A stretch of DNA of 23,165 nt from Plakobranchus ocellatus (lineage: Eukaryota > Mollusca > Gastropoda > Plakobranchidae), in NCBI GenBank assembly GCA_019648995.1, contig BLXT01002238.1:65752-88916 (forward strand), given 5' to 3'. Under the pieces are notes generated by a model, which was not told where the DNA came from, did not search any database, and saw nothing but the letters and a program-made list of their open reading frames with translations. The position numbers and the translations under genes were made by a program. Position 1 is the first letter of the stretch. Each line of letters opens with the position of its first letter. Shown here piece after piece: positions 11,901-20,900 of this stretch.

Positions 11901-14900
11901 TGTAATAAGAGTGAAGCCTTCAGTGGTATGGCATTGTTCTTTATATAGACAGAGCATACACTGATAAAGGATATTCTGTCTTTTTTTTTTTGCATATTCA
12001 AATAAATATTTTTAGCCATGTCAGATTTGCTTTTTTAAAAAAAATACTTATATGGCCTTGTTTTTATAGACATTGATTATGGATCAAGATAGAAATGTGC
12101 ACCTTGTTTTCAAGAATCAGGTAACTCAATTTCTATCTAATTGAATCCTCCTGACTTCCAGACTTTACCCACTTCACTTGTAGTATCCATTTCACAATTT
12201 TAAGTTGATTTTTTTTTCTCCATAGCAAGGGGAAAATGTACTTTCAACTCAAAACTGGTAAAAAAAACGACGTTCTCTTCTTGAGAGAGATAAATAATTT
12301 TTCAGTTTTATCAAAAGTTCTTAAATTTATGGCTCAAAGGTCAACATCTGAATGGTGAGATGAACTCACATCTTTTTTATCTGTTTTTTTTTTCAATTTA
12401 AAAAATGGAGACTTTTTATTGGACCTATTTATATTTCTTATTTTTATGTAATTGAGTTTGTGCGCCAAATGTTTAATAGCCTGCTTAATTAAACAAATCT
12501 TTTCAAATAAAAGAAAACGTCTCTATTAAAAGTCGCCTCAAACAAAAGGGGCAGGGCTCAACAACTTAGGATCCTTGCTGAAATCACACCTAATAGGCTA
12601 TTTACACTACTCGTCTTGCCTGCCTGATATCAGGCGGATTTTATCTTGAGATATTTGAGGGATCAAAATTTCCTTGATATCTGGCAGGCTTTTTTTTTGG
12701 CCTTTACACGACTGAAATATCTGATGAAATCAGGCTGATGTGTCGTAGTGGTTAGACAAAATGGCAGGTAAAATGTGATTGTATTTTTGTGTGTAGTCCT
12801 GTACATGCGACAAAGAATAAGTAAACCAGATCAACCAGATCTACAAAAAACTAAAAATTTCAAAATCTCAAAAGTCTGCTTGGCAACCCCCCTAATTTGA
12901 AGCTGCTGGTTTCAAATATGAAGTCGTATTAATCATAAAACCTTCAATAGGGTCTTTACTTTCATATCAAAATTATTCCACTACCACAGAAACAAGACAC
13001 ATCTTGACACCCACGCCATGTAGAGGGATATCAGGCAGATAAAACCAAGAAGCTCCTGATTTCAGGCTAGGGTAAACAGACCCTCTGCTCGCTCGATATC
13101 TGCCCCATTTTTAAGCGTTTTTCCATTTACTCGACTGGTTTGATTGACCCTTCCAAAACACCTTGTCATCCTACCAATAACAGGTGGATAGATCTGTAGG
13201 TGTAAATGCTGCTTAAGTCAAGAATTCCTAGTAAAATGTCTGAAATAGATTTTTTGTAAACCAAAATCTTTTGATAATGTGATTGTTTTGCTTGTTGCAG
13301 ACAAGTTCAGATTAAGAGACACTGACCCTTTTGAGAGTGATGTTGGTGTTTTTTAATTTTGTTGCAAAAGAAATGTTAGCAAGCCCATTTTTCTTCCTCA
13401 ATCATAGATATCAGACAGAGTTTGGCTTTACACTAAAGGATAGAGACATTTCTGTGGATGACATAAGAGTTCGAGGGGTGGGCAAATCCATGGCCTCAGC
13501 AAATCAAACAGTTCAGCAGGCATTGAAGCCGCCCGTCAAGGAAAAGGTATTTATTTCATTTTCTTTTTATATTGAATTTTATACTCTTTGTTGTTTAAAT
13601 TGTTTAAAATGAGTTTTAGTAGTTGGTTGTATTCTTTTACTAAATTAATTTCATTTCCCTCAACCATATCATCTTCAAGGTCCTCAAACATTTGTGTAAC
13701 CATCTCACTAAATGAGTCGAGTTATGGGTTTACACAACTGAGATTTAATAAAAAAAATTAAAGTAAAGAAGTAAAGATTTGTAATGTTCTTCTGTGAGGA
13801 AAGTCTATTGCATGTCTATCGAAAATTCTGCACATAGAGAAGTGAGTAGTTTTCACTCCCCTAGTTGATGGTTTTCATTTAAAGCCAGTCATCCAGAAAC
13901 ACAACTCAACTCATTTTGTGGGACTGCTACACATTTGATTCTGGGATTGTGGGATTTGTATACTTTTCTTATTTTTTATATTCACAATATTTAAGATAAA
14001 AAAATATATGCAAAAAATATATGCTCCTGATTTATAGTGTATTGTTTAAGAATGTGAATTAAGCTAGACAATTTTTCTCAAATGAAAGATATGATTTATG
14101 GAATCCTAAATCAAAAATATCTCATTTTATTTTAAGTTTTGAAACAATTGAGTGCAAATGCAAAGTATGAATTTTTTTTTTTCGGGTTTTACATTATTTT
14201 GCAATTATGTGATGGCCATATCTATGTAAAACTAATGCAAAGAAAGCTCCTGTGACTTTACTATTTGGAAGATCATCTCAAAGAAAAAAAAACAACCCAA
14301 ACCAAAGGCGTGAATCTCTTGATATCCATTCTGTATTTGGTCAAGATCACTCATGATTTATAACCATATGTTATGAATTTCAGATAATGATGATAAAAAT
14401 TTATCGCAAACCTTGTTTTCCTCATAAAATCTAGTTGGTCAAATGTCACTTTGAGGAAGGATACCTGGACACAGAAATTTATCTACTGAAAAGCCTTTGT
14501 GCTGGTCATCAGATCAATGGCCCTGCAATTATTATTGACAAGAACAGGTTTGGACACAATATTTTTATTAAGCAGAGGAAAAAAAGCTTTGTTCAAATTC
14601 AAAACATGCTTTGATAATATTATTTCACGGCTTCGACAAATCGTCATGGTGCTGCCAATATTGCCCAACTCTGATCTAGGCAAAAATTGAATGATACCTT
14701 TTTAGATACATTACTTTATAATGCGTCATCTGATATAAAACTTTTTTTAAAGTGCTGGGCTAATTTTTTATAATTAATTAAAAAAAACTGACCAAAATTG
14801 CCTAACTCATGTACCGCCTGTGCCAAAATTTCATAAATCATCTGCACTAAAGCTAAGATTGCCTAACTCAGGTATCACTGGTGTCAAGATTGCCTAACTT

Positions 14901-17900
14901 AGGTATAACTGGTGCCAAGATTACCTAACCCAGGTATCACTGGCACCAAGGTTGCCTAACTTGGGTATCACCGGTGGCAAGATTGCCTGATTCATGTTCT
15001 GCTGGTACCAAGATTGCCTAAATCATGTATATCCCATAATTTTACCTAAAAGTCGAAGGTCAAATGAATTTAAATGTAGAAAAGGGAAATAAAAGGGAGT
15101 AATCCCCAAAAAATTAATTATTGGTTTTGTTTTGGCTTTTTAAAACACTTAAACTCGATTTACTGCATTACACCAAAATGAGTTAGGCAATATTGGCAGC
15201 ACCATGACACAATGTAATTGTAACATTATGTCACACCTGGCGGGGGGGTGAATTTGAGGGTGAGGGAAACCAAGTATCATAGCCTTAAGCATCCTAAAAG
15301 TTTTTCATAAATTTATATCTGATTTGTAGGCCCTTAGTTTTAAGACAGATGAGAGAGGGTTATTTGCATAGCTTTGTTTTCAAATTACATGGCTAAAAAG
15401 TTGCAACGTCATGCTGCACAAAAAGTATTGTATCTGTCGGTGGACAAAATCTCACAAGCATCCTCACTTTTGTTATACCATATAATTTGTGAAAGCCAAA
15501 CTTTCTGTTTGAGGACTGACCTTACTTCACTAACTTTCTGTGAATAAAATATAATGAACACGAACATAATGGAAAATGTCACAATGAAAAAGAAAAAAAA
15601 TGTGGAATCTTTGAGATTTATAAAGACCGAGTGACGATCTTGTGTCGCAGCATAATATGTTATTTGGTAAGTCCTATTAACTATATAGACAAGGAATTAT
15701 CATTTTAGAAGAACATGGCTATACAGTTTTAGGGTCAACTTTATAACTTGATCAGCTTCTTTGCAGCTCCTTTTTTTTCAAAATTGTTTTTTGATAACCT
15801 TTTTTTTTCAGCTCCTTTTTCCTTGACACCTATGCTACAATAGCGTTACATATAGCACAGGCAGACACTTAAACTGCTTAATGTGATGAGTGTGAAAATA
15901 TGCTTTGGATTTTTGTTTCTGTGGAAAAATTTTTACACCTTGAAATTTTTAATTTCCCATAAGTACAATTCTGGTGGAGCCTAAATGCAGAGCGGAAATC
16001 ACACAGCATGGAGATATACGTATCCACATAGAGAGCATCAGCCATAAGGAAGTGGGAACAGATCTGGACGCCATTCAGCTCTCTATCTTCTCTCACCGAT
16101 TCATGAGTACTGCTGAACAGATGGGAAGGTCAGACGACAATATTTGCATTTTGTGTTTTACATTTTTGCTCTATTATTTGATACATTTTTACACCAGGAA
16201 TTTAACAAAGGGTGAGGGCAACACCTGACTTAAAAGCTGTACCATCTTGAAGAATAAATTTCATGATATTGGCCTTTCTTTTGTTCTTTGTTGTATGGAA
16301 AATATAATCGTAACCCCCTCCCCCTAAACACACAGGGATTGAAATCAGGCATTTTGGTATCAATACTGATTCTTTGTGAATATTCACACAGTATAGATTA
16401 TTTTTTATACTTTTATTAACTTGCGATTCAAACTTGTACACTTTTGTAAAAACTTGAGTTGCATTTTTCTTACTGTGTTTTTTCGGTCACAGGTCACAAA
16501 AAGTCTCCAATATTTCTGAATTGATTTCCCTGAACTATAGCATAGCCATTGATATTCTTAATAAAATAGTTGAGGTGTTTATCAATATTATTTTTACTGG
16601 GTTTAAATTTTTTTTTTTTATATTTGCCTTTTTTTTTTTTCGTAAAAAAACAAGGGGCTAAAAAGTTGTGCATAGAATGTAAAAATTTATCTTTAAAGAA
16701 AAAATTCTCAAGGTATCAAGAAAATATAAACCTCCACTATTTTTTAGGCAATGTCAAAAGCTTTACTGCTTTTTAAATAATGCATTGCAGAATGTATCAG
16801 TAAACTTTGAAATGATTTGGACTTCAACTTAGGAGGAGATACGTCTTGAAAATCACATAATTAGCTCATTGAAATTCAAGAAAGCGGCCATTACGATGGC
16901 AAACATAGGTAAAAATTTGTTTTTCAGTAACATTCCCCTGTGATGTGACTAATGTAAATTCATTGTTAATGTTAAAAGATGCCTTTCTCAAATGATAAAA
17001 AAAAAAGATCACTCTCAGGTGATGGACCATGTTAAGGAAGGTACTGTTCATATTTGTTACACAAAACACTTTTTATAACTAGTTTTTTTCTCCAGGCTCA
17101 TCATTGGCTATGCATAGTTTTGCCCACATTTATTGGTTCTTTTCTGTTCATCTTGGATTTTCCTGACCACCTGATGCAGCCCACTGTGCACAGAGGACAC
17201 CAGTGTCTAGTATGCTTCTTTCCTCCTAACCTTCACCTCTCAGAACAGACAAAACAATCCACTTCTTTTCAGTAGTAGTCTATGCACAAACTCCATGTTG
17301 TCTGGCACAGGTCTGAATGCCTCAAGGACTGGAATTTTTTGTAACTTTTTTGTCCCTGAAAGCTGTTAGGAGCTGTTTACCTTTGCAGAATTAAATTTCC
17401 CAATGTATTTAGTTAATTACTTAGAAATTGTTTTTATTTCTCCAGTCAGTATGGTTCTATTTTTAGTAGGATCGGCTTTATATAAAAGTTACCTATTATA
17501 CAAGTGAAAGCCTTTGTTTAACATTGACAATGTTTGAAGGAGTTCTTTGATGACACCAGCTGCCTGACTCTCTTTTCTCTCTATATCCATGTCTTATCCC
17601 TCATAGAGTAATAAATAAAAACCCATTGTTATTGTAAATTTCAAACTTCTTTACGCCAAGTCCGGAGTGCTTTCCTTTTGGATAATATTGGATGAAGATC
17701 ACCCTGTTTTCATCCTCATTGTGGTTTCATCTATTGAAAGGTTCTGTGAAGTTACAGTTTGTGAATATGTCATTCATTCAATCAAGAATTGTTTGCACTT
17801 TTGATGAGGGATCAAAGCCCACTCTGGACCTAGGGAATTTCTTGATTTTTTATTACCACATCAACATCTCCTGAATGTAACCAGACAGGCATAAGTTTTC

Positions 17901-20900
17901 TGAAATGTGGGATTTTTTTAGTACTCTCAAGTGTCCAATATTCACTTGTTTCCTTCTTCTCAAGTTTATTGTTAGGCTTAAGAAGGCCCTAATCACATTT
18001 ACAGTCATTCTGGTGTCACGTGTAACATGATTTGTTACAGAAAACAGACAAGGCCATGAAAACGCATTTTCTGTAAGAGCATTAAAATATTTTGTAAACT
18101 ATCCCACATTTTGCGGTTGAGTTTGTTTTATTCAAAGTATGTGCTATTCTGGAAGCTGTGTTAGCAAGGATTTGCAATAAATTTGTGATTTAGTGATTTT
18201 ATGCGATATTTAAGTTAGGGTGAAGGAATCATGACAGGAAGGATCTACTTGGATTTAGGGGTGTACTTTGCCGAGGTAAGACAGAAATAAATCTTAACAT
18301 TTTTTTCCCAAGTTAAAGTTTTTTTTTTCATTCAAAGTTCAAATTTTGTACACATTCAAAGATTACTTTTAAAAAAAAGTTTAATGTTGTTTAATTGCTG
18401 ATCAAAAAAAGGTGACGTCATGACCTAGTTCAGTTGTGAAAACCGTTGTGTATTTTTCAATAAATTTCAACTTTAAAAATGAACTGAGTCAGAAACAAAC
18501 ACTTTATATCGAAGAATTAGTATGTCATAAGTATACAAAAGTGTTCAAACAGCATGATTTTATGAATTTCAAACTGCAGGCATTCATTTATTGTAATTAT
18601 GTGCTTTCCTGTCGCATGAATTCTGCCTGCGCATGCTAGATAACCTCATCCCTTTTTTTTTCTGAGATGGTCAGAGGAACGATTGACCAGTTAAAATTTA
18701 ATTGTTTCTACTTCTGCTATTAACGAAACATTTGTTTTTCCTCTATGAAGGCTTTTACTTTAAATTATAAACAAGAAATTGTTTTCTGTTGTCTGCGCGT
18801 TAATTTCTGTCGGCACATAGATGAAAAAAAAAATGGCCGCTGTAAAGGAAAGAAAGAGTGAAAGTTGCCATAGATGCTTTCTGGTACGGGCCTGATAGAC
18901 CACAATTTTTTGCTTTGTTCTCTCCCAAAATTCTAGAGAAAAATGTTTTAAAGCCTTCAAAGTAGTTTTGGGTCATGAATATACTTTAGGGAGTGTAGAT
19001 CTAGGCCTAATAGTGATATTCCATAGGCTAGATCTAATCTGGGGTAGACTGATTCTGAAAAATTTCTTAGATAATTTTGTTCTATTATAAAAGAAGGTTT
19101 AAAGCTTACTTCAGATCATTTGGGCCTAGGTTGTGAAAAATAAGTTAATATTCAATAAAGAAAAGAAAAAAAGCCGATTAAATGGGCCTCCTTCGTAGCT
19201 ATGAATAAGTCACATGATAAACTATAGGCCAACCCATAAAGGTTTATTTGGAAGCTGATCTCTATACTTATTGTTAAAAATATTCTTATTTATTACATTC
19301 TGTTTCAGAGAACATAATATATATTGGCCTATCTGATTAAGATGAACTACATTACTAGAATAGAGGGTTGAAATAAAGGCCATATATTTTGTTTTGAGTA
19401 AAGTATGATGGCTGATTGAGGTTTGAAAAATAGTTTCCCTTTCATGTAAGTTATGATGAAACGTTTAATGGTCATTAAATCAGAAGCAAAAGAGAAAAAA
19501 AAAGATAAAAATTAGGGAAGCAAAGGGCAACATTGAAAACATGGTCATATATCTAAAATATACACCATTAGCCATCAAACTTCAAAGTAAACAATTCAAT
19601 TTGACATGCAGACAAGTTTCACATAAAAGATATATAAAGGCAGAAAACAAACATAACTGAATAAAAGTTTAAAAAAAAATATTGTTAGCATAAATATTGA
19701 TTAGTATGTATGATAACTTTTTTTTATAACATTTGTGTTCATGCATATTTTATTAAAAAATGTGTACAGAAAGTAATCTTTACACTTTTTTTTTTCGCAG
19801 GTTATCAAGTTGAGAAGGATCAGATATAAATATTCATGCCTCTGATTTAAAAAAAAAACAACTATATATCAGAGAATTTGACTCTCATCTATAAATCAGA
19901 GGACCAACTTTGGATTTATATCAGAAAAGAAAACAGAAGTAGTGAATGTTCTTTAAATGTTTTTTCCTTTTCTTTTGCGCTTTACAATATTCATGAATAT
20001 ATTTTCTCATTTCGCTTCTTTTTTTTTTTTTGTCAAGAGTTTGAAAATCTTCTTTGAATGTTTCAAAACATATTGATTACAATAAAAGAGGGCTTATTAA
20101 AAAAGTTGTCTACCTGTATGAATTTATTTCAACCTTTTTTATTATTTTTATTGTCCATTGTCATAGAATTGTCGTTTTTTCACTGAAAAACGTAATAAAG
20201 TCCTCCCGAAGCATGGATTTGGGGTTCATATATCCAATTTGTAGATTAAAAGAGCTGTGATGACTTATAAAGTGCATTTGGAGTGTTTCCTATGGTAAAA
20301 TAAGACTATTTCTGGATTTAAAGAAAATTCGGAGTCATGACCTTGACCTCCTGCAATGCGTTACGTAAGAGTCTGTTGTTAAAATTTTTTACATTTTTGA
20401 ATTCCCCAGACTTAGAGCTAAATTTTGATACATGATGCATCACTGTGCATTAAATATGAAAAATGGCCCAAAATTGACGTATCAAGTAGATGCTCAAGGC
20501 CTCTGTCTGTTTTCTGCCCTATGCCTATCTTTTCAAGCTTGTTCTGTGTAATCTAACTCATCTAGATCTATGTCAAATTATTCGCTGCATCCTCTGAATC
20601 AAATTCTCTGTCTACTGGAACACTTGTTAACCAAAAATCTAGATTCTGTAGGAATTGTTTTGATTTTTAGTTTAGCCAGGGTTATTTTTTAAAGAAGAAA
20701 AAAAAACAACTTGGGAACTTAAAATCGTCAGTTAATGTTTTGCTGTATATCAAATCCTCATTCCCACTACCATCTTCAAAGTATATCTTTTCTTCTTTTG
20801 AAAGCCTGCTGGGCCTTGATTGATATCGACCATTCTTTGGTATTCACTGCAATTATGTTGGTTCTGACCTTGGCTACTTTTGCTACAACTGGATGTTTTG

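Larger units (their letters stand above)
6841..13407 (+). other. OPLAH intron, 6.6 kb
   Basis: This intron links exon 3 to exon 4 in phase 2. It holds two separate two-copy tandem duplications (7162-7385 and 8166-8546), a GAT/ATG triplet tract (about 9437-9793), a TGTATG-type short repeat near 11525-11545, a cryptic exon-like segment (10651-10703) and the palindrome-rich block at about 12596-13110. No independent gene was recognised on either strand. Confidence 0.9.
14548..15963 (+). other. OPLAH intron, 1.4 kb, hosting an inverted-repeat element
   Basis: The inverted-repeat element occupies 14643-15208. The rest is unremarkable AT-rich sequence, with a short G run at 15242-15248 and a direct repeat of CAGCTCCTTTTT near 15773 and 15809. 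Confidence 0.9.

Noticed and set aside
13301-13330. Strong acceptor-like site (GCTTGTTGCAG ending 13300) as an alternative start for OPLAH exon 4
   Set aside because: In the phase left by exon 3 it reads QVQIKRH and then hits TGA, and the family sequence begins only at 13408.
17080-17275. TTTTTTCTCCAG followed by an open frame, considered as an exon
   Set aside because: It shows no match to OPLAH, which continues elsewhere, and no other family was recognised.
18760-18960. Reverse-strand frame with a hydrophobic stretch, considered as a small membrane protein
   Set aside because: It has no family resemblance; the hydrophobicity comes from an A/T-rich tract, and promoter or splice evidence is lacking.
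19783-19820. Acceptor-like TTTTTTTTTTCGCAG at 19800 as an extra OPLAH exon
   Set aside because: The required phase meets a TGA within four codons, and exon 6 joins exon 7 directly with perfect family continuity.
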